From the NCBI GenBank assembly GCA_029260475.1, contig JAJDDE010000094.1, forward strand, positions 1 through 38,341: a stretch of DNA of 38,341 nt. The letters run 5' to 3'. Positions 24,859 through 34,176 of the stretch are shown piece after piece. The notes beneath the pieces are model-generated. The model did not search any database, had not been told where the DNA came from, and saw only the letters and a program-made list of their open reading frames with translations. The position numbers were made by a program, and so were the translations under genes. The stretch comes from Phycisphaerales bacterium. GTDB lineage: Bacteria; Planctomycetota; Phycisphaerae; Phycisphaerales; UBA1924. Positions within the stretch are counted from its first letter, which is position 1, and each line of letters starts with the position of its first letter.

Positions 24859-25098
24859 CGTGGGCCTTTCGAGAGCGGGGCGTTCCGGGTGCGTTCCGGG
24901 AGTGAATCACGGATCCACTCACCCTTCATACCGCGCCGAGAGTCGCCCGGTGCGATGGCGGGGCTGCGGGCCTCCGCCTATGGTTTGGGTCCGTGTCCGC
25001 CCGCCCCTGGGGGTGCCGGATGCGGCTCCATCCGAACCCGCATCTATCACCACACGCCCAGCGGTCGCCGCTCGGCGCTCACGAAAGGAAGGCTGGCT
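24859..25098. promoter_or_regulatory. 240-bp divergent spacer before gapA
   Basis: TATGGT at 24979-24984 is a possible plus-strand -10 for gapA, which would give a leader of roughly 110 bases ending in AAGGAAGG before the ATG. On the minus strand a GTATGAA near 24927-24933 could serve the transglutaminase-like gene. I see no operator palindrome or riboswitch-like conserved core, though the leader length would allow one. Confidence 0.3.
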
Positions 25099-26121
25099 AT
25101 GGCCATCCGCATCGGCATCAACGGTTTCGGTCGCATCGGGCGCCTCGCATACCGCATCGCATCGGCGCAGGGCGTCGAGGTGGTCGCGGTCAACGACCTC
25201 GTCCCCGCCGACAACCTCGCCTATCTCCTCAAGTACGACACCATGCACGGGCGCTTCGATGCCGACATCCACGCCTCGGAAACCGAATTCTCCGTCAACG
25301 GCAAGAAGACCGTCTGCTCGGCAGAGCGCGACCCCGCTTCCATCAAATGGGCCGACCTCGGTTGCGATTACGTCATCGAGTCCACGGGCCTCTTCACCCA
25401 GCACGCCGACGCCGTCAAGCACGTCAACAGCGGCGGCGTGAAGCGCGTCCTCATCTCCGCGCCCACCAAGACGCCCGACGAAGTGCCCACCATCTGCTAC
25501 CAGGTGAACCACGAAATCTTCGACCCCGCCAAGCACACCGTCGTCTCGAACGCCTCCTGCACGACCAATTGCCTCGCCCCCATCGCGAAGGTGATCGACG
25601 ACAGTTTCGGCCTCGAAAAGGGCCTGATGACGACGGTCCACGCGGTCACGGCGACCCAGCCCACGCAGGACGGCCCCTCCAAGAAGGACTGGCGTGGCGG
25701 GCGCAACGCCTACCAGAACATCATCCCCGCGAGCACCGGCGCTGCGAAGGCCGTCGGCCTCTGCCTGCCCCAGCTCAAGGGCAAGCTCACCGGCATGTCG
25801 ATGCGCGTGCCCACCGCCGACGTCTCCTGCGTGGACCTCACGGTCGTCACGAAGAAGTCCACGAGCATCGGTGACATCCACAAGGCGATGAAGGCCGCCG
25901 CCGACGGGCCCATGAACATCGCCCTTGAGTACACCGACGAGCAGGTCGTCTCGAGCGACTTCATCGGCCGCCCCGCCAGCAGCATCTACGACGCGGGCGC
26001 GGGCATCGAACTCGACGGCAACTTCTTCAAGGTCGTCTCGTGGTACGACAACGAGTGGGGCTACGCCTGCCGCTGCATCGACATGATCAAGATGTTCGCT
26101 GACGCCGACGGCGTGAAGTAA
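25099..26121 (+). CDS. gapA: Glyceraldehyde-3-phosphate dehydrogenase, type I, 340 aa
   Basis: It oxidises glyceraldehyde 3-phosphate to 1,3-bisphosphoglycerate. The NAD motif [19 protein letters not shown] opens the protein; the catalytic cysteine is Cys154 in [12 protein letters not shown], with the partner His in [10 protein letters not shown] and family segments [20 protein letters not shown], then [16 protein letters not shown] and [16 protein letters not shown]. The start at 25099 follows AAGGAAGG; the long frame back to 24412 is antisense to the neighbouring gene. The residue after the second strand is Asn (VVAVNDLVP), which with the Pro in the S-loop would fit NAD use, an inference. 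A clear hairpin terminator follows 31 bases after the stop. Not clustered with pgk or tpi here. Confidence 0.97.
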   Translation: MAIRIGINGFGRIGRLAYRIASAQGVEVVAVNDLVPADNLAYLLKYDTMHGRFDADIHASETEFSVNGKKTVCSAERDPASIKWADLGCDYVIESTGLFTQHADAVKHVNSGGVKRVLISAPTKTPDEVPTICYQVNHEIFDPAKHTVVSNASCTTNCLAPIAKVIDDSFGLEKGLMTTVHAVTATQPTQDGPSKKDWRGGRNAYQNIIPASTGAAKAVGLCLPQLKGKLTGMSMRVPTADVSCVDLTVVTKKSTSIGDIHKAMKAAADGPMNIALEYTDEQVVSSDFIGRPASSIYDAGAGIELDGNFFKVVSWYDNEWGYACRCIDMIKMFADADGVK

Positions 26122-26152
26122 CCCGCACCGCTCAACACCCTTCGGACCCACG

Positions 26153-26175
26153 ACGCCCCGCCTCACGCGGGGCGT
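26153..26175 (+). terminator. Intrinsic terminator of gapA
   Basis: ACGCCCCGC (26153-26161) pairs perfectly with GCGGGGCGT (26167-26175) around a five-base loop and is followed by GTTTC, a short T run. Confidence 0.75.
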
Positions 26176-26192
26176 GTTTCTGCGCCAACGCG

Positions 26193-26204
26193 TAGCCTTA
26201 TCCC
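26193..26204 (+). promoter_or_regulatory. -10-like TAGCCT, leaderless candidate for the 26205 gene
   Basis: TAGCCT (26193-26198) plus six bases precedes the GTG at 26205; no ribosome site is visible. It lies only 18 bases after the gapA terminator. Confidence 0.35.
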
Positions 26205-29171
26205 GTGCCCCAGCCCCTAACCATCAACACCGACGCCCAGCGGAGTGCCCACGAGCGGGCGCTCCGCGATGTCGTTCGCGGCGAGGTCCGCTTCGGCGCG
26301 CACGACCGCATGCTCTACGCGACCGACGCCTCGCTCTACCAGGTGGAGCCGCTGGGCGTTGTCGTGCCGATGGACCTCGACGACCTCCGCGCCGTGGTAC
26401 GCGTCTGCCACCGGCGCGGGCTCCCCATGCTGCCGCGTGGTGGCGGCACGAGCCTCGCGGGCCAGTGTACGGCGCCCGCTGTGGTCATCGACTACTCGCC
26501 GACCATGCGCGCGGTGCTGGACATCGATGAATCGGTGCTTACCTGCACGGTCGAGCCGGGCATCACCATCGATGACCTCAACAGCGCCCTGCTCGAGCGC
26601 GGCGCCGACCTCTTCTTCGCGCCCGACCCCTCGACGGCGCGCCAGTGCGCTATCGGCGGGGTGATCGGCAACAACGCCGCCGGGACGAGATCGATCAAGT
26701 ACGGGCGCACCGTCGAGAATCTCGCGTCGGTCGATCTCATGCTCGCCGACGGGCACGCTGTGACGCTCGACGACCGGATCACCACCGATGCGCGCACGAT
26801 CGCGCTCCGCGCTGGGGTCGCGAGCGTCTGCCGAGCGCATTCGACGCTGATCCGCGAGCGGTTCCCCAAGACGCTCCGTCGCAACGCGGGCTTCGCGCTC
26901 GACATGATCCTCGATCAGATCGACGCGGGCGTCCCCGACGAGCGGTTGAACCTGACGCCCTTGATCGCGGGCTCGGAGGGGTGCCTCGGCTTCGTGACGA
27001 GGGCGACGCTGAAGCTGCACCCGATCCCGAAGGCCAAGGGCCTCGCGGTCATCGGCTTCGCGTCGCTCGATGAGGCGATCCGCGCGGTGCTGCCGCTGCT
27101 CGGGCTGGAGCCGAGCGCCGTGGAACTGCTCGACGACCTCGTCGTGGGCCTGGCGACGAAGAACATCGAGTACCGCCGCTACGTCGAGCTGATGCCGCGC
27201 CCGGAGGCCGGCGAGCTCGCGGCGGTCCTGTACGCCGAGTTCTTCGAGGAGTCCGACGCGGAGCTTGCGCGCAAGATCGAACGCGTACGCACGACGATGG
27301 GGGACCTCTTCCCGAACGCCGGGGTGCGCCACATCGCAGACGCGGCGGATATGGCGGGCGCTCTCAAGCTGCGCAAGGCGGGCGAGCCGCTGCTGCACGC
27401 GCAGCCCGGGGAGCGCAAGCCACTGGGGTTCATAGAAGACAACGCGGTCCCCGTGGAGCGGCTGAGCGAGTTCGTGACCGAGCTCAGGGCACTCCTCGAG
27501 CGCGAGGGCACACGCGGCGCGTTCTATGCGCACGCCTCGGTCGGCGTGCTCCACGTCCGCCCGCTCCTCTCACTCCGCAGCGAGGATGACAAACGCGCCA
27601 TGGAGCGCATCGCCACCGAGACCGCCGCCCTCGCCAAGCGCCTGGGCGGCGTGATGTCCGGCGAGCACGGGGACGGCAAGGCGCGAGGCCCCTTCCTCGA
27701 GGCGCACTTCGGGCCCGAGCTGATGGACGCCTTCCGCGCCGTCAAGGCCCTCTTCGACCCGGAGGGGCTCTTCAACCCGGGCAACATCGTGTCGCCGGGC
27801 CCCGTCGAGAGCATCCACGAGCGCACGCGCATCCGCCCCACCGGCGACAGCGATGTGCATGTGCCCGCGACCGACACGCACTTCGACTACGAGTCCGAGC
27901 GCGGCTTCGATCACGCGGTGGAGATGTGCAACGGCGCTGGCGTCTGCCGCAAGACCCAGGGGGGGACGATGTGCCCGAGCTACATGGGCACCCTGGACGA
28001 ACGCCACTCCACGCGCGGGCGCGGCAACGCCCTGCGCCTCGCGATCACCGGGCAGGTCGGGAGCAAGGATGGAGCGCCGTGGGGGGATCCGGACACGCTC
28101 GAGACGCTGAATCTCTGCCTGTCCTGCAAGGCGTGCAAGACCGAGTGCCCGAGCAACGTGGACATCGCGCAGTACAAAGCGGAGTACCTCGCGCAGACGT
28201 ACCGGGCGCAGGGGCACACGCCGCTGCGCGCCCGCGTCTTCGGGCACGTCCGCGCGCTGAACCGGCTCGGCAGCGCCCTCGCGCCCGTCGCCAACCGCGT
28301 TGCGAACCATCCACTCAACCGCCTGCTGGTCGATCGCGTGCTGGGCCTCGCAAAGCAGCGCACGCTCCCCGCCTTCGAACGCTCGCTCTTCGCACAGCTC
28401 GCGAAGGCAGAGTGGGCCAACGCCGGTCTGCCCGACGCCGCGCCGACCGTCGTGCTCTACGCGGACTGTTTCACCACCTACAACGACCCACACATCGGCC
28501 TGGCGTCGGTGAGGCTCCTCAACGCGTGCGGCTACCGCGTGGAGGTTCCCAAGGTGGAGTGTTGTGGCAGGGCGGCAATCTCCACGGGGTTGCTGGACCA
28601 GGCCAAGGCGTGGGCGGAGACGAGCGCACAGCGGCTGTCCTCACTGGAGAGCGAGCCGGTCGCGATCCTCGCGTGCGAACCGTCGTGCCTGAGCGCGATC
28701 ACCGACGAGTGGCGAGGCTACGCGGGCCTCACCGACGCGCAGAAGGCGCAGCGCGCGTCGATCGCGTCGATGGCGGATTTGGTGGAGCGGTTCGTGGACG
28801 AGAAGTGGGACGAGCACCCCAAAGAACCGGCGTTCACGCCCGTCGAAGGGGCGATCGTGCTGCACGGGCACTGCCACCAGAAGGCGCTGTGGGGTGCCGA
28901 CTCCAGCGCGTCGATGCTCCGACGCGCCTTCGGGGATGTGCGTGTCCTCGACACCGGCTGCTGCGGCATGGCGGGCAGCTTCGGGTATGCGGCGGACCGG
29001 TACGACCTCTCGATGAAGATCGGTGGCCTCACGCTCTTCCCGAGCGTGCAGGCGATGGGCGATGGCGATGTGCTCGTGGCGCCGGGCACGAGCTGCCGTC
29101 ACCAGATCGCCGACGGCACCGGGCGCGAAGCGCTGCACCCCGTGGAGCTGCTGGCGCGTCGGCTCGTGTGA
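26205..29171 (+). CDS. FAD-linked oxidase fused to Fe-S and CCG domains (YdiJ / D-lactate or D-2-hydroxyglutarate dehydrogenase type), 988 aa
   Basis: Three modules are fused. Residues about 45-240 are a FAD-binding-4 domain (LPRGGGTSLAGQCTAPAVVI; CAIGGVIGNNAAGTRSIKYG). About 270-540 is the FAD-oxidase C domain, with GVLHVRPLLSLRS and GVMSGEHGDGKARGPFLEAH. From 575 there are two 4Fe-4S motifs, CNGAGVCRKTQGGTMCPSY and CLSCKACKTECPSNVDIAQY. From about 700 come two cysteine-rich CCG modules, VECCGRAAISTGLLDQA with HGHCHQKALWG, and DTGCCGMAGSFGYAADRYDL. This layout is that of membrane-associated respiratory dehydrogenases for D-2-hydroxyacids. The start is a GTG at 26205. The stop TGA is one base from the stop of the convergent esterase gene. 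Substrate cannot be fixed from sequence. Confidence 0.92.
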   Translation: MPQPLTINTDAQRSAHERALRDVVRGEVRFGAHDRMLYATDASLYQVEPLGVVVPMDLDDLRAVVRVCHRRGLPMLPRGGGTSLAGQCTAPAVVIDYSPTMRAVLDIDESVLTCTVEPGITIDDLNSALLERGADLFFAPDPSTARQCAIGGVIGNNAAGTRSIKYGRTVENLASVDLMLADGHAVTLDDRITTDARTIALRAGVASVCRAHSTLIRERFPKTLRRNAGFALDMILDQIDAGVPDERLNLTPLIAGSEGCLGFVTRATLKLHPIPKAKGLAVIGFASLDEAIRAVLPLLGLEPSAVELLDDLVVGLATKNIEYRRYVELMPRPEAGELAAVLYAEFFEESDAELARKIERVRTTMGDLFPNAGVRHIADAADMAGALKLRKAGEPLLHAQPGERKPLGFIEDNAVPVERLSEFVTELRALLEREGTRGAFYAHASVGVLHVRPLLSLRSEDDKRAMERIATETAALAKRLGGVMSGEHGDGKARGPFLEAHFGPELMDAFRAVKALFDPEGLFNPGNIVSPGPVESIHERTRIRPTGDSDVHVPATDTHFDYESERGFDHAVEMCNGAGVCRKTQGGTMCPSYMGTLDERHSTRGRGNALRLAITGQVGSKDGAPWGDPDTLETLNLCLSCKACKTECPSNVDIAQYKAEYLAQTYRAQGHTPLRARVFGHVRALNRLGSALAPVANRVANHPLNRLLVDRVLGLAKQRTLPAFERSLFAQLAKAEWANAGLPDAAPTVVLYADCFTTYNDPHIGLASVRLLNACGYRVEVPKVECCGRAAISTGLLDQAKAWAETSAQRLSSLESEPVAILACEPSCLSAITDEWRGYAGLTDAQKAQRASIASMADLVERFVDEKWDEHPKEPAFTPVEGAIVLHGHCHQKALWGADSSASMLRRAFGDVRVLDTGCCGMAGSFGYAADRYDLSMKIGGLTLFPSVQAMGDGDVLVAPGTSCRHQIADGTGREALHPVELLARRLV

Positions 29172-29172
29172 G

Positions 29173-30816
29173 TCAGTCGATGTCGTCGAGTTCGTGCGAG
29201 CGGAGCAGATCAAGGAGGAACGCGCGGTCAGCGTCGGTGCCGTCCAGCCCGTCGTTGTCGAAGTCGCCCGAGGGCTCGCTGTCGAAGGTGTACAGGTCCT
29301 CGGGGTTCAGTGTGCCGTCGGTGTTGGCGTCGCCGCGAACCACGAACTCGAGGGTCTTCAGCCCGCTCGCGTCCTCGTTGACGGGGTAGAGAAACGCGAG
29401 CGCGCCGGGGAGGCGGCGGGCCCAGGCGTACTCGTCGTGCTCGTCGCCGAACCCCACGCGGTAGCGGAGATTGCCCTCGATCGAGAAGGTCTGGATGGCT
29501 TCATCGCGAGCGAGCAGCGTGTCGCGGACGCCGGTGGTGATGCCGAAGTTGTCGAGGCCCGGTCCCGCGTCGCCCGAATCCAGGTAGACCCTGAGGCCGG
29601 AGAAGCTCGGGGCCGCGTCGTCGAGCGTCTGGTTGAAGTTCACCGAGAAGGGCCAGGCGCCGCTGAGGGCGCCGACGCGCCGGAACGTATCGCCCCAGGC
29701 CCAGCCCTGGTAGAGCGAGCAGACGCCCCCGAGGCTCGAGCCCATGGTGCCCGTGGTCCCCGCCTTGTCGATCGTGAGGAATTCTGCGTCGATCTGCGGC
29801 TTCAGTTCGTCGCGTATGAAGGCGGAGTAGCTGTCCGCGTCGCCGTCGCCGTAGCTCGACGTGTCGCCGTTGGGCACGTAGTCCCGGAACCGGTTGTCGA
29901 ACCCGCTGTTGTCGATGCCGACGACGATGATCTCCCGCATCTTGCCGCTGCGCGTCTGTTCGGACGCGGCCTGTTCGACCATCCATTTGCGACCGGTGCC
30001 GAAGAGCCCCTGCCCGTCGTGCATATACAGAACGGGGTACCGCATCCCGGGTACCTGCCCGTAGTTTCGCGGCAGCAGGATGCGCACCGTGCGGCTCTCG
30101 CCGAGTATCGCTGAGGCATAACTCCGGTTCGCCAGCAGCAGCTGCGGCGTGGTGGTCTCGGGCGGTACATACGAGAAGAGCTCGTCGTCCTTCACGTACG
30201 CCTCGTCGAGCGCCGTGCTGAAGAAGCCGGTGCTCGGGACGCGGAGACCCGTGCTGTCGAGCGCGTAGAAATCCATGCCCTCGTCCTCGAGCCCCAGGCC
30301 CGTCGCCGCCCAGCGCACGCTGCCCGGCTCGCTCCCGTTGCCGACGTCCTCGAGAGGGACGGTGAGGTACGGGTTGAACGTGCCCCTGTCGCGATAAAAG
30401 AGGGTCGGGTTCTCGAGGGTTCCCTCGATAACCACCAGCTTGTTCGATGCGGACCGCGCGGGCGAAGCGGGGGGCGTGCGGTCGTTGAGCACGCTCGTCA
30501 CGTAGTCCGCGTTGTTCCAGTTCCCGAGCTGCCCCGCGCCGTCGTCGCGCAGGACGTAGATGTAGGCGTAGTCGCGGTTCGCCGGCAGCGAGACGCGGAC
30601 CTTCCACGAGGGGTAGTCGCTCTGCTCCAGCTTCACCGCGTACCGCACGTCCCACGCGCCGAGTTCCGGGAGCGAGCCGAGCACGAAGAGCGACATGCCG
30701 GGCTGCGTGAGCTGCTCTCGTTGGAAGAGCACGTCCACGCGCGGCGATTGCGCAAGCGCCTCGGCACACACCACAAGCAACAGCACCAAAGACGTGCGCA
30801 CACACGTGAAATTCAC
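29173..30816 (-). CDS. Secreted CBM20-like / esterase D-family protein with dockerin-like C-terminus, 547 aa
   Basis: A signal peptide (TSLVLLLVVCAEALAQ) precedes a starch-binding CBM20-like domain at about residues 25-125, with MSLFVLGSLPELGAWD, AVKLEQSDYPSWKVRVSLPA and YIYVLRDDG. Residues about 240-490 form an alpha/beta-hydrolase of the Esterase D/Fes type: YPVLYMHDGQGLFG, GIDNSGFDNRFRDYVP, nucleophile Ser361 in GTMGSSLGGVCSL, Asp in VYLDSGDAGPG, and His in FGDEHDEYAWARRLPGAL. The C-terminal 55 residues hold two Ca-binding loops (GDANTDGTLNPEDLY and GDFDNDGLDGTDADR), a dockerin-like tail that in planctomycetes seems to serve surface sorting. The GTG at 30816 with AGGGAG upstream is preferred over the ATG at 30846. 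TACCAT (30845-30850) is a likely -10. Likely acts on a polysaccharide ester or maltodextrin, by inference. Confidence 0.85.
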   Translation of the reverse strand: MNFTCVRTSLVLLLVVCAEALAQSPRVDVLFQREQLTQPGMSLFVLGSLPELGAWDVRYAVKLEQSDYPSWKVRVSLPANRDYAYIYVLRDDGAGQLGNWNNADYVTSVLNDRTPPASPARSASNKLVVIEGTLENPTLFYRDRGTFNPYLTVPLEDVGNGSEPGSVRWAATGLGLEDEGMDFYALDSTGLRVPSTGFFSTALDEAYVKDDELFSYVPPETTTPQLLLANRSYASAILGESRTVRILLPRNYGQVPGMRYPVLYMHDGQGLFGTGRKWMVEQAASEQTRSGKMREIIVVGIDNSGFDNRFRDYVPNGDTSSYGDGDADSYSAFIRDELKPQIDAEFLTIDKAGTTGTMGSSLGGVCSLYQGWAWGDTFRRVGALSGAWPFSVNFNQTLDDAAPSFSGLRVYLDSGDAGPGLDNFGITTGVRDTLLARDEAIQTFSIEGNLRYRVGFGDEHDEYAWARRLPGALAFLYPVNEDASGLKTLEFVVRGDANTDGTLNPEDLYTFDSEPSGDFDNDGLDGTDADRAFLLDLLRSHELDDID

Positions 30817-30867
30817 AGGGTCTCCCTCTCGCCGATCGGCGGGCATGGTAGTCCCTGTGCAGAACGC

Positions 30868-30907
30868 AACGACCGCGCCACTCGCAAAGGCGGGTGGCGC
30901 GGTCGTT
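30868..30907 (-). terminator. Strong hairpin terminator downstream of the EF-hand gene
   Basis: AACGACCGCGCCAC (30868-30881) pairs with GTGGCGCGGTCGTT (30894-30907), 14 perfect base pairs. On the minus strand it follows the EF-hand gene stop at 30963 and precedes the esterase promoter. T-rich sequence lies on both sides, so it could work in either direction. Confidence 0.75.
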
Positions 30908-30962
30908 TACATTCTGTTCACGCGCCGGCGCGGCGCGTCACACTGGAGAATTTCGGTAGCCC

Positions 30963-31793
30963 TCAGACCCCCGGCATCGCCTTGATTAGGGCGTTGTAAT
31001 CCTCCTGATCAACGACGCCGTCGCCGTTGAAATCCGCCTTCGGATCCTCGTTCTTGATCTGCTCGAGGGCCGACTGGAGTTCGAGCGCATCAACTGCGCC
31101 GTCCTTGTTGGTATCTGCGCCACGCACGCGATGCTCCGTGGTCAGGGTCGTGCGCAGCGTCTTGCGTTCGGTCTCTGACAGTGTGCCGTCGCCGTCGAGA
31201 TCGAAGCGAGCGGTCATTTCTGCCTTCTTGGCCTCGAGCGCCGCCTTGATCTCTTCGCGCTGCGCCTGCGCCTCCTCGCGGCTCACCTTGCCGTCGTTGT
31301 CCGTGTCGAATTCCGCGATCGCCTCGGGGCCAAGAACGCGGGGCATGCGCCCCATGGCGCCGTTCTCACCGCGCGCACCGGGGCCGCCGCGCTTACCGCG
31401 AGCACCGGGGCCACCACGCTCACCGCGAGCGCCCGGACCGCCGCGCATGCCCTCGCCGCCACGCTGCTGAGGCCCCTTCGCGAACATCTCCGTGAGCTCG
31501 GATTGATCGAGCACGCCGTCCTTGTTCGCGTCGAAGCGTTCCATCGCCTTCTGGGCCATCATCTGCGAGCGCTCGGCCTGGTGCGTCTGGTGCTGCGCCT
31601 TGGCGGCATCCTTCTCGGCCTCGGAGAGCACGCCGTCGCCGTCGGTATCGAAGCGCTCCATCAGACGCCCGTTGCGGGGACCGTCCTGACCGCGCTCGGC
31701 GCGGGGACCGGGCTTGCCCGGCTGGGCGACGGCGCTCATGGTCGCGAGCGACAGGGAAAGACCGACAGCAGTAAGAATTGTTGCGGTGCGCAT
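30963..31793 (-). CDS. Secreted six-EF-hand protein with Gly/Arg-rich repeat, 276 aa
   Basis: The signal peptide (TATILTAVGLSLSLATMSAVA) is followed by six EF-hand loops: DTDGDGVLSEAE (49-60), DANKDGVLDQSE (88-99), DTDNDGKVSREE, DLDGDGTLSETE, DTNKDGAVDALE and DFNGDGVVDQED. Between loops two and three lies a linker of three nine-residue repeats (RGGPGARGx), encoded by three 27-bp units at 31365-31445. The protein should bind about six calcium ions outside the cytoplasm; similar proteins in planctomycetes have no established function. The start at 31793 follows GGAGG at five bases, while the open frame upstream to 31877 lacks support. It is a single-gene unit, with a hairpin terminator after it and the fumC terminator before it. 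Confidence 0.88.
   Translation of the reverse strand: MRTATILTAVGLSLSLATMSAVAQPGKPGPRAERGQDGPRNGRLMERFDTDGDGVLSEAEKDAAKAQHQTHQAERSQMMAQKAMERFDANKDGVLDQSELTEMFAKGPQQRGGEGMRGGPGARGERGGPGARGKRGGPGARGENGAMGRMPRVLGPEAIAEFDTDNDGKVSREEAQAQREEIKAALEAKKAEMTARFDLDGDGTLSETERKTLRTTLTTEHRVRGADTNKDGAVDALELQSALEQIKNEDPKADFNGDGVVDQEDYNALIKAMPGV
31365..31445. repeat. Three 27-bp tandem repeats inside the EF-hand gene
   Basis: Units at 31365-31391, 31392-31418 and 31419-31445 differ at only a few bases each and encode the Gly/Pro/Ala/Arg linker of the EF-hand protein. Unit number could vary between strains by slippage. Confidence 0.8.
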
Positions 31794-31881
31794 GCCCGCC
31801 TCCTTCAGTAGGTGTTCTGTGATTCGCTCGGTTCGTTCCGGGCAGGTGGTGCCCATCGAGCGTTGCATGGGGCTCAACGAA

Positions 31882-31909
31882 GAGCGGGCCGCAACATTGC
31901 GGCCCGCTC
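31882..31909 (-). terminator. Hairpin terminator downstream of fumC
   Basis: GAGCGGGCCGCAA (31882-31894) is complementary to TTGCGGCCCGCTC (31897-31909). On the minus strand it is followed by TTCGTTG. It lies about 50 bases after the fumC stop and before the EF-hand gene, separating the two units. Confidence 0.7.
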
Positions 31910-31960
31910 GTGAAACACATCAAAATCGCCGCTATCGGGCCATAGGCCCGGGCAACACCC

Positions 31961-33421
<1,461 letters not shown>

Positions 33422-33445
33422 GGTCGTCTCCTGGGTGGGGCCACC

Positions 33446-33466
33446 AGCGTACCGCGCCCCTACACT
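33446..33466. promoter_or_regulatory. Divergent fumC / signalling-operon promoter boxes
   Basis: TACGCT on minus (33451 to 33446) would serve fumC; TACACT on plus (33461-33466), eight bases before the ATG at 33475, would serve the sigma-like gene with almost no leader. The two boxes are only nine bases apart. Confidence 0.4.
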
Positions 33467-33474
33467 CACCGACC

Positions 33475-34176
33475 ATGGACGCACGCGAGGCGTATCACCG
33501 CAGGGCCTACCGCATCGCTCTGCTGCTCACCGACAGCGAGGACGCCGCTCTGCGCATCCTCGAGCGCGTCGCCCGCGCGATCCCACAGCCCGAGACGACC
33601 TCGGACGCCCGCTTCGACAGGGCCGTGATCCAGGCCTCCCGCCCGGTGTACGAGTCCCTCAAATCGCCAGAGAACCTCGCTCTCGCAGGCCGGTTCGATC
33701 TCTCGGAAGACGCCCAGCGTCTGTGGCGCGAGGCGCACGCCCTGGAGCCGCAGGTGCTCGAGGCGTGGGTGCTCCGGGATGTGGAGGGGCTCGACGAGGT
33801 CCGCGCCGCCCGCGCCATGGACTGCTCACGCAACGCGCTCGAGAAGATCCACCTCGTGAGCGCCCGGCGCACGCTGACCGAGTCGCTGGGCGAGGCGTAC
33901 TCCCCAGCGCTGCAACGGCTCACCGGGGTCCTCGACACGCTCGATACCGCTCATGCGCTCGCGCACATCGAGGGCGTGCTCCGAGCGCACAAGGCGCGCT
34001 CCCGGCGCAACGCGCTGATCGGCGTGGTGCTCCTCCTTATCGCCTTCGGCCTGATGACCTACGTGCTCTTCGACCTGCTCGCGTGGAACGACCGCGAGGA
34101 CCGCGTCCGCGACGCCGCGAGCAGTGCGTTCTCGAACCCGATCCCGCAGATGCCGACCGACAACGACGCGCCGTGA
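33475..34176 (+). CDS. Sigma-factor-like protein with C-terminal membrane anchor, 233 aa
   Basis: The N-terminal part resembles a worn ECF sigma factor: EAYHRRAYRIALLLTDSEDA (like region 2, but without the D-A-E-D-x-x-Q-E core), and then LEAWVLRDVEGLDEVRAARA plus MDCSRNALEKIHLVSARRTL, which follows the region 4 helix-turn-helix pattern (AF-V-L-R-D-V-E-G-L ... C-S-x-x-x-x-K-x-x-x-x-R-A-R). At about residues 180-205 there is one strong membrane span (ALIGVVLLLIAFGLMTYVLF) and a 28-residue outer tail. A sigma-like domain held at the membrane might be an inactive sensor or be released by proteolysis; both are guesses. The stop overlaps the kinase start (GTGA). First gene of the three-gene signalling operon. 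The sigma relationship is my reading of motif order and needs profile support. Confidence 0.6.
   Translation: MDAREAYHRRAYRIALLLTDSEDAALRILERVARAIPQPETTSDARFDRAVIQASRPVYESLKSPENLALAGRFDLSEDAQRLWREAHALEPQVLEAWVLRDVEGLDEVRAARAMDCSRNALEKIHLVSARRTLTESLGEAYSPALQRLTGVLDTLDTAHALAHIEGVLRAHKARSRRNALIGVVLLLIAFGLMTYVLFDLLAWNDREDRVRDAASSAFSNPIPQMPTDNDAP

Noticed and set aside
31365-31445. Tandem 27-bp units as a CRISPR array
   Set aside because: There are no spacers; the units are contiguous and in frame within the EF-hand gene.
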